Program-made: the position numbers and the translations under genes
Part shown: in pieces, positions 1-6,493 of the stretch
How the letters are laid out: every line of letters begins with the position of its first letter
Position numbering within the stretch: the first letter of the stretch is position 1
NCBI GenBank assembly: GCA_023255235.1
Contig: JALRJA010000447.1
Location: forward strand, 1-6,493
DNA: 6,493 nt
From: Flaviramulus sp.
GTDB taxonomy: Bacteria > Bacteroidota > Bacteroidia > Flavobacteriales > Flavobacteriaceae
Direction of reading: 5' to 3'
Notes under the pieces: generated by a model
The model's database searches: none
Told to the model about the DNA's origin: nothing
The model's input: only the letters and a program-made list of their open reading frames with translations

Positions 1-1147
1 TACCGGCAAGTAAAATATCGGGGCCTAAGGCTCCTTTTTGGGTAATGGCGTCTCTAAAGGATGTGGCAAATTCTACTTCATTTCCGTTATCACGGATAGT
101 TGTGATGCCTCCAGCTAAGTATGCAGGTGCCCATTGAACTTGATTTGAATGTGCATGCATATCCCATAAACCTGGTATTAATGTTTTTCCTGAAACATCA
201 ATTACATGAGCGTTTTTTGGAATCTTAACTTCTGAAAGCTTACCAATTTTTGTGATATGCCCATATTCAATAATTAAAGTCATGTTTTTCTTAGTTTGAT
301 CACTAAGCCCATCTACAATATCGGCACCAACTAAAGCTTTTATTTTTGCTTGATTTCCTTTTAAATCTTGGGTGTATTTAGATAGGGCAACCATTTGTTC
401 TTCTACATTTCCGTTAATAAAAAAGGGTTTTGCTTCTTCATATCCTTTTTTTATTAATTCTCTTATTTGGGTATTTGCTTTAACAATGGCAACTAGGTTT
501 TTAGACTCATCTAGCCAAATTGTTCTGCCACCCCAATTAATGCCTTCAACCACATATCTTTCTAAAGTTATTTTTTTACCTCCAATTACAACTGTATCTT
601 TTTGTCTGAAATTTATTGAAACCTCTCCTCTTGGAAGTGTTGGTATATTTTTGGTATTACCCTTTTTAAAATAATAATGATAGAGCATCATTTCTATTGC
701 TGCAGGAATATTACTGTGTAAAGGAAAAAAGCTTGTGTTTTCTACGGTATTGAAATCTCTGTTTGCTTCCCAAATATAAATACTATCTTTATTGGTTTCT
801 ACTTTTAAATTAACTATGGTATCTTTGGCAGTTAAGCGTCTGTTTTGATAATATGTAGGCGTTAAATCTAATTTTAAATGCAACTCTGCTTCTACACCTG
901 TAATACGCCCTCTTTCATTTTCGCCTTGAAGTGACTTAACTATAATAGCATCTTTGTTTGACGTTATGGAGTATGTTTCTTCTCCTATTAAAGATTGTCT
1001 TCTATACACTAAAAAAACACCTTCTTCATTTATATTTTCCCATTTATTAGGAACTGTTGAGCATCCTGTTATTAAGATGAGAATAAACAGTTTTAAGTGA
1101 AATATGGGTTTTAAAAACCGCTGTTTTATTTTAATTATGTACTTCAT
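1..1147 (-). CDS. Amidohydrolase-superfamily lipoprotein, C-terminus beyond left edge
   Basis: The reading frame runs from an ATG at 1147 to the left edge without a stop, giving the first 382 residues. Residues 1-29 form a lipoprotein signal: basic start, hydrophobic stretch from about 18, then lipobox ITGC with Cys29, so a membrane-anchored periplasmic or surface protein is expected. Residues ~30-265 are a domain I cannot name, similar to the N-terminus of the amidohydrolase encoded at 2360-4372 (shared LPxGEV and a following T-x-x-W hydrophobic strand). From about 269 comes the small beta domain of metal-dependent amidohydrolases, ending in SGKTLIPGLWDMHAH, where His331 and His333 are the HxH metal ligands, followed by GGITTIRD. 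The later ligands (Lys, two His, Asp) lie outside the window. By comparison with its 670-residue paralogue about 300 residues are missing. The start is 28 bases after the propeller gene stop, with no Shine-Dalgarno sequence but an A/T-rich leader, as is usual in Flavobacteriia. The substrate is unknown; peptide or other amide hydrolysis is inferred. Confidence 0.92.
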   Translation of the reverse strand, partial: MKYIIKIKQRFLKPIFHLKLFILILITGCSTVPNKWENINEEGVFLVYRRQSLIGEETYSITSNKDAIIVKSLQGENERGRITGVEAELHLKLDLTPTYYQNRRLTAKDTIVNLKVETNKDSIYIWEANRDFNTVENTSFFPLHSNIPAAIEMMLYHYYFKKGNTKNIPTLPRGEVSINFRQKDTVVIGGKKITLERYVVEGINWGGRTIWLDESKNLVAIVKANTQIRELIKKGYEEAKPFFINGNVEEQMVALSKYTQDLKGNQAKIKALVGADIVDGLSDQTKKNMTLIIEYGHITKIGKLSEVKIPKNAHVIDVSGKTLIPGLWDMHAHSNQVQWAPAYLAGGITTIRDNGNEVEFATSFRDAITQKGALGPDILLAG

Positions 1148-1175
1148 TGGTTTATAATTATTTACTAATAATAAA

Positions 1176-2294
1176 TTAAGGGAATTTTGGAACAAATCGG
1201 TTAAAGTAATATAAGTTTAACTCGTCTGAGTTGCTTTCTATAATATCTAGTTTACCATCATTATTTAGGTCGTGCACTAAAATGTCGTAAGTATTAAAAG
1301 CTTTATTGCTTAGCTTTATTTTGCTCCAAGCTTTTCCGTTGTTGTTAACAAATACGTTATTTGGTGCTCCAACATTTCCTATAACAATATCGGTGTCGCC
1401 ATCTAAATCTAAATCTCCAATAGATAGGGAGTATGATTCATCGGAGGTGTCATCAAATACTATTTTACGCTCATAAGTTTGCTCTTTGCTTCCAAAGTAT
1501 ATCACATTGGGTTCTGCTATGTTTGCTGTAATGATATCTAAATAGCCATCTTTGTCTATGTCTTCAATGGCAATAGCTCTTGTTATATCAGATCCTGTAC
1601 CGTAGGGTATGGGTTTATTAAAGTTTAAATCTCCGTCGTTTAGATAAACATAGTTAGGTTGGTCATCTCTGTTTGCTAAAATCAAATCTAAATGGCCATC
1701 TCCATTCATATCGGCTATTTCAACATCAATGGTAGAGTCTTTTTTGTTACCAAAGTCAATAATTTTTGAGAAAATACCATTACCATCGTTTAAGCAAATT
1801 TCATTGGCACTACCTCTATTGGTTATTAAAATGTCTTTGTCTCCATCTTTATCGATATCTGCTATTACAATATTTCTTGTATGTCCATATTTTTCGCCAA
1901 AACTAGATCCTTTTGTAAAATTGCCATTACCGTCATTTATAAAAATATAATTTGGTGCCATATCGTTTCCTACGGCAATATCTAAATCGCCATCGCCATC
2001 AAAATCGGCAAGTTCTGTTGAGTAGCTCGTTTCTTGTTCGTTTCCTAATTCTCTTGAAACTGTAAAAATGCCTCTACCATTGTTTATGAATATTCTATTT
2101 TGCCCCGGCCAGTGCCTACCATTTGCCACCAAAATATCTACATCGCCGTCACCGTCAATATCGCCTATACCCATTGAGGCTGTACGCTCTTTATGTGTGC
2201 CTAGTATTAATCTTCCATTATTAAAAAACTCAAGGGTTTGTGATTGAATAGACATCAAACAACTTAAAAAAAATATTATAACACCGTTTTTCAT
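1176..2294 (-). CDS. Secreted FG-GAP/VCBS seven-repeat beta-propeller protein
   Basis: This 372-residue protein starts with a Sec-type signal peptide (MKNGVIIFFLSCLM, likely cleaved near residue 19). Cys12 is too early and poorly placed for a convincing lipobox. The rest is seven repeats carrying the calcium-loop pattern DxDxDGxxD, beginning at Asp45, 97, 146, 195, 245, 294 and 342, a spacing of 48 to 52 residues. Each loop is followed by a hydrophobic strand ending in a small turn (such as DILVANG) and, in most repeats, an N-x-(I/V)-(F/Y)-x-N-(D/N) segment. Seven such blades match an integrin-alpha-like or VCBS beta-propeller. There is no enzymatic motif, no ASPIC/UnbV domain and no obvious C-terminal type IX sorting domain; it ends FVPKFP. 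Such proteins bind ligands, partners or calcium outside the cytoplasm; the exact role here is unknown. The gene lies 65 bases after one amidohydrolase and 28 before its paralogue, so co-transcription is likely. Confidence 0.92.
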   Translation of the reverse strand: MKNGVIIFFLSCLMSIQSQTLEFFNNGRLILGTHKERTASMGIGDIDGDGDVDILVANGRHWPGQNRIFINNGRGIFTVSRELGNEQETSYSTELADFDGDGDLDIAVGNDMAPNYIFINDGNGNFTKGSSFGEKYGHTRNIVIADIDKDGDKDILITNRGSANEICLNDGNGIFSKIIDFGNKKDSTIDVEIADMNGDGHLDLILANRDDQPNYVYLNDGDLNFNKPIPYGTGSDITRAIAIEDIDKDGYLDIITANIAEPNVIYFGSKEQTYERKIVFDDTSDESYSLSIGDLDLDGDTDIVIGNVGAPNNVFVNNNGKAWSKIKLSNKAFNTYDILVHDLNNDGKLDIIESNSDELNLYYFNRFVPKFP

Positions 2295-2359
2295 GATTTA
2301 TTTGTTAGTTTATAGTTTATAAAAAGAGAGATTTGGGTTGTTTTTATAGACATTTAATT

Positions 2360-4372
2360 TTAATTTGTTTGTTTAAAATGTTCTATTCCCATTGAAGCAT
2401 ATAACTCATTAGCATAAAAAAGATTACCATCTTTCATAGTCCATTCTACATTTCGTATATCGCTAATGTTTTCTAATGGGTTTCCATCAATTAAAATAAG
2501 GTCTGCTTTTTTTCCAACTTCAATAGATCCAAGCAAATTAGAAAGACCTGTTATTTGGGCTGATTTTATAGTTGCTAGTTTTAACACCTCGGCAGCAGGA
2601 ATACCGGCTTTCTCATAAAGTTCAAGCTCTCTATGGTATAAAAACCCTGGTAGCCCATCTGTTCCTGGAACAATTTCAACTCCTTTTTGGTACAAATCAT
2701 AAACTACTTCGAGCATTTTATTGAAGCTGTTTTTATATTTTTTTTCAATTAATTCATCTGATTTTGGAAGTCCTCCGTTATAAAAATCACGCTGATTAAT
2801 TAGTGGTAATCTCTTTACAATTTTATTATAGGTAGGGCTTGGAAACCCTTTTTTAGCAACAAACATGTTTTCAAAAATGGATACGGTTGGATCGACTAGA
2901 ATGTATTTGCTTTTAAGTAGCTCAACAAAATCAAGATATTGATTTGCTTTTAAATCAAGGTTAGCACCGTGTTTGGCAGGCATTGTAAACCTTAATGGTG
3001 TTCGTGTATCTATGGTATCTGATAAAAAATTTAAGAACAGCATATTAATATGTTGAATCTCATTATACCCCTGATTAATAGCTTGAGATGCTGTCATATA
3101 GGCAGGAATATGACCACTAATTCTCATTCCTAAACTGTGTGCTTTTTCACATAGGGGTTTTACCCACTCGGGTTTTATTGAGCTGTATAGTTTTATTTGC
3201 TGATACCCTAAATCTTTATAGGCTTGAATTTCTGATAATGCTTGCTCCAAATTATTCACTACATTCCGTTGATTTGCATAAGGTCCTGGCCCATCAATTA
3301 TTCCACAAAAAGTAACAATACGGGGTCCTATGATTGTGTTTTCATCAAACTGAATACTCAAGTTCTTTAATTGTTTATTGTTTGCCAAATCTCTAACAGA
3401 TGTTATACCTCCAGCAATGTGCAATATTCCTCTAAATTTATCATTATGTGTATGCATATCAAACATTCCGGGTAAAAGTGTTTTTCCAGAACCATCAATT
3501 ACATTTATATTTTTTGTTAATGATTTTTTACCAAAAGGATTGATAGCCACAATGGTTTGTTGGTTAACATATACATCTTGATTGTGAAGTAATGTTCCTT
3601 GGGCAGTAAATACATTGACATTTTGAATTATTGTTTTTTCAACATTATGGGTTATTTTTTTTGTGATTTCTATTAGATATTCGTCTTCAATACTATCTTG
3701 GATGGCTTTTAGTTTTAACCGGTATTCCTTAAAATCATCCTGTATTATGTGTAAGTTACCTGATATTTTGGCAATTAACTGGTTATCTTTCATCCACAAG
3801 TAAGTAGGAGTCATGTCTAACCCCTTTATCATTAAAAGATCAATAGGGTTATTATTAGAGAGTTGTAGTGGAATTTTTTTAATCAATTCTACCTCTCCTT
3901 CGGGAAGCAAATTAACTTTATTGTTTTTAGAGGTTACTAGGCATTGTGCTAATATTTCATATATAGCTGGAGATCCATCATATCTAAAATAAAGTTTATT
4001 ACCACTAAAATCTTCTTTATTTTTTCCTTGTGAATTAACCCAAGAAGCTTTTGTGCCGTCTGTAGAAAAGCTTTCGTTTATGGAGTCTTTAAGGTAATTA
4101 ACGCCTGTAATGTATTGGGCAGTTATAAAATTTTGTTTGTTTAAGGTTATTGTTTCTGTAAACTTTGGACCACGACCCCTATCGGTATAGGTGTAAACAA
4201 ATTTATACGTTTTGTCTCCAATATTCCTTTTTTCATAACTTCCTGCTATACTTTCTCTAAATACAACCTCATAAAGCGTTTTGTCTGGAGGGTGAGTTCC
4301 CGGCTTGGAAATTTCATTACAACTAGTTGTTAAACCAGCCATTAAAAAAATGGTAACTATTGAATATTTCAT
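2360..4372 (-). CDS. Amidohydrolase-superfamily lipoprotein (imidazolonepropionase/prolidase-like), complete
   Basis: This complete 670-residue protein starts at an ATG preceded by a weak purine-rich AAGAAA. Residues 1-18 look like a lipoprotein signal ending TTSC (Cys18), implying a periplasmic or surface-anchored enzyme. Residues ~30-240 form a domain I cannot name that resembles the N-terminus of the amidohydrolase at 1-1147. From about 247 comes the small beta domain, then a metal-dependent TIM barrel, closing with the strands around GKKADLILIDGNPL (~620-655). All expected metal-site residues are visible: His307 and His309 (DMHTH), Lys394 (QIKLYSS, the candidate carboxylated lysine), His421 (SGHIP), His441 (IQHIN) and Asp572 (PGTDG). 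This pattern is known from imidazolonepropionase-like amidohydrolases and Xaa-Arg/Lys-type prolidases, so a binuclear or mononuclear metallo-hydrolase cleaving a peptide or other amide bond is inferred. The catalytic domain is typical at about 420 residues; the extra N-terminal part makes the protein unusually long. It lies 45 bases after the M19-like gene. Confidence 0.93.
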   Translation of the reverse strand: MKYSIVTIFLMAGLTTSCNEISKPGTHPPDKTLYEVVFRESIAGSYEKRNIGDKTYKFVYTYTDRGRGPKFTETITLNKQNFITAQYITGVNYLKDSINESFSTDGTKASWVNSQGKNKEDFSGNKLYFRYDGSPAIYEILAQCLVTSKNNKVNLLPEGEVELIKKIPLQLSNNNPIDLLMIKGLDMTPTYLWMKDNQLIAKISGNLHIIQDDFKEYRLKLKAIQDSIEDEYLIEITKKITHNVEKTIIQNVNVFTAQGTLLHNQDVYVNQQTIVAINPFGKKSLTKNINVIDGSGKTLLPGMFDMHTHNDKFRGILHIAGGITSVRDLANNKQLKNLSIQFDENTIIGPRIVTFCGIIDGPGPYANQRNVVNNLEQALSEIQAYKDLGYQQIKLYSSIKPEWVKPLCEKAHSLGMRISGHIPAYMTASQAINQGYNEIQHINMLFLNFLSDTIDTRTPLRFTMPAKHGANLDLKANQYLDFVELLKSKYILVDPTVSIFENMFVAKKGFPSPTYNKIVKRLPLINQRDFYNGGLPKSDELIEKKYKNSFNKMLEVVYDLYQKGVEIVPGTDGLPGFLYHRELELYEKAGIPAAEVLKLATIKSAQITGLSNLLGSIEVGKKADLILIDGNPLENISDIRNVEWTMKDGNLFYANELYASMGIEHFKQTN

Positions 4373-4417
4373 ATTATTTCTTAGGCTTATGAGTAAAAAA
4401 CTTTTGGTACAGGGTAT

Positions 4418-5566
4418 TTAAGGTTTTAATGTTTCGCGAAAGTATCTCAACCAGTTTAGCCCTAATATTTTTTCAATATCACCAGTAGTATAACCTCTTT
4501 TGTCCAAAACTTTAGCAACGCTTAAATATCTGTTTGGCTTATCAAGTTCTGGAATCCAGGGTGGCCATCGCACTTGGTAAGAAGGTTTAAACATTGTTAG
4601 GCGTGGTACAAACCAGTTTTCACGAGTAGCACCTGAGGCTTCTAGCCCTTGAATAGCAAAATCTGCAGCTAACGCTACGTGGTCTATACCCGCCATTTTA
4701 ACGGCATGATCTATATGGTTAACATAGGTTTCTAAAGTGGTTTTGCCGCCTGGGTCTGGCCCTATCATATACCCAAGACATATAATACCCATAATACCTC
4801 CTTTATTGGCCATAGCTTTTATCTGTTTATCTGTTTTGGAACGAGGATGATTCTTATATAAAGCTTCACACATGGAATGGTTGAAAGTGGCACCATATTT
4901 ACTAAATTTTATACCATCGTTTGTTGTTTGGCGTCCGCAGTGTGATAAATCAACAATAATACCAAGTTCGTTCATACGATTAACAGCTTCAATACCAAAA
5001 TCAGACAGTCCAGCATTTGTTCTTTCGGTACATCCATCTCCTAATAAATTTCTTTGATTGTATGTTAATTGAATCCAACGGGTTCCCGCATCATACAAAA
5101 GATTGATATTATCTATGGATTTTTCAATCATGGTAGCATTTTGAAATCCAAATAATACAGCTGTTTTGTTTTCTTTTTTAGCTCTAATAAAATCATCTGC
5201 ACTTGTAGCGTAAATTAATTTATTTGGGTTATCATTTACTCGTTTTTGCCACTCTTCTAATGATTTTAGAGCTATTTTTAAATTTGTAGAAGACAAAGAC
5301 GTATTAAACCCTGTATAACCAGATTTATCTAAAGCTTCAAAAGATTCATTATTCCATCCTTTTGGTATGATTAAACCATCAATAACAATAGCTTTTTTAT
5401 AAAGAGTATCTATGTTGTTTTTTTGAAGGTCTGAAAGGGGTGTATTTGTAGTTGATTGATTTGAAGGAACTGCCTCCAGTATGGACGATAGCGCGTTGGC
5501 AGATTGTCTTGTAAAAACAGTGCCAAGGGATAATATTTTAACTAAATTTCTGCGATTTACTTCCAA
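4418..5566 (-). CDS. M19 membrane-dipeptidase-like protein with Tat-like signal and altered metal site
   Basis: The fold is that of peptidase family M19 (renal dipeptidase, a metal-dependent TIM barrel). Recognisable blocks are IVIDG (residues 60-64), TAVLFGFQNA, GTRWIQLTYNQRNLLGDGC, MNELGIIVDLSHCG, ATFNHS, HPRSKTD and DHVALAADF. No ATG start exists. I chose the TTG at 5566 (382 residues) because it places a twin-arginine-like signal at the start: NRRNLVK with Arg5-Arg6, a short hydrophobic run, and a possible cleavage after SANA (residue 25). The frame extends to another TTG at 5629 (403 residues), but that lies inside a hairpin stem. Family members usually bind two metals through HxD, a Glu and two His. 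Here HxD after DG is Leu65/Ile67, the Glu position is Gln142 and the substrate-site His is Tyr169, while His209, His230 and Asp302 remain. I recall M19 relatives with a similar GFQN block and no HxD, so this is probably a divergent subfamily, not a decayed gene. Dipeptidase activity is uncertain. Residues 333-339 form a Trp/Pro-rich loop. Confidence 0.86.
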   Translation of the reverse strand: MEVNRRNLVKILSLGTVFTRQSANALSSILEAVPSNQSTTNTPLSDLQKNNIDTLYKKAIVIDGLIIPKGWNNESFEALDKSGYTGFNTSLSSTNLKIALKSLEEWQKRVNDNPNKLIYATSADDFIRAKKENKTAVLFGFQNATMIEKSIDNINLLYDAGTRWIQLTYNQRNLLGDGCTERTNAGLSDFGIEAVNRMNELGIIVDLSHCGRQTTNDGIKFSKYGATFNHSMCEALYKNHPRSKTDKQIKAMANKGGIMGIICLGYMIGPDPGGKTTLETYVNHIDHAVKMAGIDHVALAADFAIQGLEASGATRENWFVPRLTMFKPSYQVRWPPWIPELDKPNRYLSVAKVLDKRGYTTGDIEKILGLNWLRYFRETLKP

Positions 5567-5596
5567 AATTATTTGTTTTTTTATGGCTAGTTTTTT

Positions 5597-5638
5597 TAAT
5601 ACACATTGAAAAACCTGTGGGTTTTTCAATGTGTATTA
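5597..5638 (-). promoter_or_regulatory. Perfect 19-bp stem-loop between susD-like and M19-like genes
   Basis: The arms 5597-5615 and 5620-5638 are exact reverse complements around a four-base loop (TGTG on +, CACA in the transcript). The stem begins 9 bases past the susD-like stop codon. In the transcript it is followed by a run of seven A residues, not U, so it is not a textbook intrinsic terminator in this direction. Read on the plus strand the bases after it (ATTAAATT) are not U-rich either. It is best read as an mRNA hairpin that protects the 3' end of the susCD message, directs processing, or partly stops transcription so that the enzymes are made at a lower level. It also covers the upstream TTG of the next reading frame, which argues against that start. 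Confidence 0.8.
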
Positions 5639-5646
5639 TTAAATTG

Positions 5647-6493
5647 TTAGTACCCAGGATTGGGAACAATGTTTGGATTTACATCGGTCTCAATTTGAGG
5701 TATTGGTAATATGTTTGTGTCATCACCATAGGGTATGGAGCATATTGGCGAAGTACATTGTGTTCTAACTATGTCTTCCTTATTTCTCATTAAATCCCAT
5801 AAACGTTGCCCTTCAAAAGCTAGCTCTAGTCTTCTTTCTAAAAGGATTTGGTTTAGTAATGCCGACCCTGTATCGGCATTGTTAGGAGCTGTGGGTAAAG
5901 CCCGTTGCCTAACCATATCTAAGTCATCTTGTGCTCCAGAAATATTAGTTCCTATTCGAGCTCTGGCTTCTGCCCTAATGAGATACATTTCTGCTAAACG
6001 GATAACTTTCACATTATCATACCCATTTATGTTAGGGTATTTTATCATTCTATATGGTGCAAATTCTCCGGCTAATAATAGGTCAACTTCAAATGTATTT
6101 AACCTAGCATCGCCTACTTGATATAAAGATACAAGATCGTTGGAAGGGAGATAATCACCAAAACCTGCGGCTAAATATAGTGCCGCAATGCCGCTCACAT
6201 TATCTGCTTCGGTCATGGAAATCTCAAATATGGATTCAGAGTTATTATCTAAATTCCATAAACTTAAATAATTAGCGTGTGACACTAAACTATACCCAGC
6301 ATTAATTACTTCAGTAGCCATAGCTGCTGCGTTTGACCAATCTTCTTTATATAAATACGTTCTAGCCAAAAGAGCCTTAACAGCAGTAGCCGATAGAGTA
6401 TTAGAGTTTCCACTTCTAGAAGTAGGTTTCATTAAAGATATTGCCATAGTCATATCTGAAATTATTTGATCATATACTTCTTTAACGGTATTT
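5647..6493 (-). CDS. SusD/RagB-like outer-membrane nutrient-binding protein, N-terminus beyond right edge
   Basis: The frame is open through the right edge, so the 281 residues seen are the C-terminal half of a protein that is usually 450-600 residues long. The Met at 6453 is internal: upstream codons continue as VKEVYDQIISDM, a typical SusD segment. TPR-like helices follow (AVKALLARTYLYKEDWSNAA). The SusD C-terminal signatures come next: VIRLAEMYLIRAEARARIG, the LLERRLELAFEGQRLWDLMR block, and the ending ILPIPQIETDVNPNIVPNPGY. SusD proteins are surface lipoproteins that lid a TonB-dependent SusC channel and deliver oligomers to it; the signal peptide and the expected susC partner would lie to the right of the window. 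The following enzymes look like peptide or amide hydrolases and no glycoside hydrolase is present, so a peptide-like ligand (as for RagB) is more likely than a glycan. That is inference from context. Confidence 0.95.
   Translation of the reverse strand, partial: NTVKEVYDQIISDMTMAISLMKPTSRSGNSNTLSATAVKALLARTYLYKEDWSNAAAMATEVINAGYSLVSHANYLSLWNLDNNSESIFEISMTEADNVSGIAALYLAAGFGDYLPSNDLVSLYQVGDARLNTFEVDLLLAGEFAPYRMIKYPNINGYDNVKVIRLAEMYLIRAEARARIGTNISGAQDDLDMVRQRALPTAPNNADTGSALLNQILLERRLELAFEGQRLWDLMRNKEDIVRTQCTSPICSIPYGDDTNILPIPQIETDVNPNIVPNPGY

Noticed and set aside
372..674. Plus-strand open frame of 100 codons
   Set aside because: It lies wholly inside the minus-strand amidohydrolase frame, shows no recognisable domain, and that frame is strongly supported by conserved motifs. 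Plus-strand frames at 1729-1950, 3378-3581, 4872-5057 and 5735-6121 are rejected for the same reason.
2291..2353. A 20-codon minus-strand open frame in the gap before the propeller gene, whose TGA overlaps the next ATG (ATGA)
   Set aside because: Such a short frame is easily found by chance in AT-rich spacer DNA, has no ribosome binding site, and the peptide (MSIKTTQISLF...) shows no feature. Translational coupling is possible but unsupported.
5564..5571. TAATTTTG on the minus strand, matching the Bacteroidota -7 promoter element TAnnTTTG
   Set aside because: No TTTG-like -33 element lies about 19-21 bases upstream, and transcription from here would begin after the preferred start codon. Probably a chance match.
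5567..5629. The M19-like coding region beginning at the TTG at 5629
   Set aside because: This start is buried in the hairpin stem 17 bases after the previous stop, and the added 21 residues put a lysine-rich stretch ahead of the Tat-like signal. It is kept only as an alternative.
5597..5638. Intrinsic transcription terminator
   Set aside because: The stem is strong, but the transcript continues with A residues and no U-tract follows on either strand, so it is listed as a regulatory hairpin.
6451..6453. ATG as the true start of the SusD-like gene
   Set aside because: The frame continues upstream to the window edge with typical SusD sequence (VKEVYDQIISDM), and the protein would lack its signal and N-terminal half.

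Overview
The window is AT-rich and its confident genes all lie on the minus strand. A SusD-type surface lipoprotein, a FG-GAP/VCBS propeller protein, lipoprotein signals and starts without Shine-Dalgarno sequences point to Bacteroidota, probably a (marine?) member of the Flavobacteriia. The taxonomic call is inferred from gene content and style; no marker gene is present.

Layout in the direction of transcription, right to left: (1) the C-terminal 281 residues of a SusD/RagB-like outer-membrane nutrient-binding protein, open at the right edge; (2) a 19-bp perfect stem-loop just after its stop codon; (3) an M19 (renal dipeptidase-type) protein with a Tat-like signal, lacking several canonical metal ligands; (4) a 670-residue amidohydrolase-superfamily lipoprotein with a complete metal-ligand set; (5) a secreted 372-residue protein with seven FG-GAP/VCBS calcium-binding repeats; (6) a second amidohydrolase lipoprotein, paralogous to the first, open at the left edge. 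Gaps are 28 to 80 bases, so this looks like one operon. No non-coding stretch exceeds 100 bases, and no RNA gene, mobile element, CRISPR array or clear promoter was seen.

Together the genes resemble a SusCD-type uptake locus whose enzymes act on C-N (peptide or amide) bonds instead of glycans. SusD, with a SusC partner presumably to the right of the window, would capture a peptide-like or other amide substrate. The two amidohydrolase lipoproteins and the M19-like protein would process it in the periplasm or at the cell surface, and the propeller protein may bind or scaffold. The substrate cannot be read from the sequence. The most unusual points are the degenerate M19 active site, the shared extra N-terminal domain of the two amidohydrolases, the propeller gene between them, and the strong hairpin separating susD from the enzyme genes.
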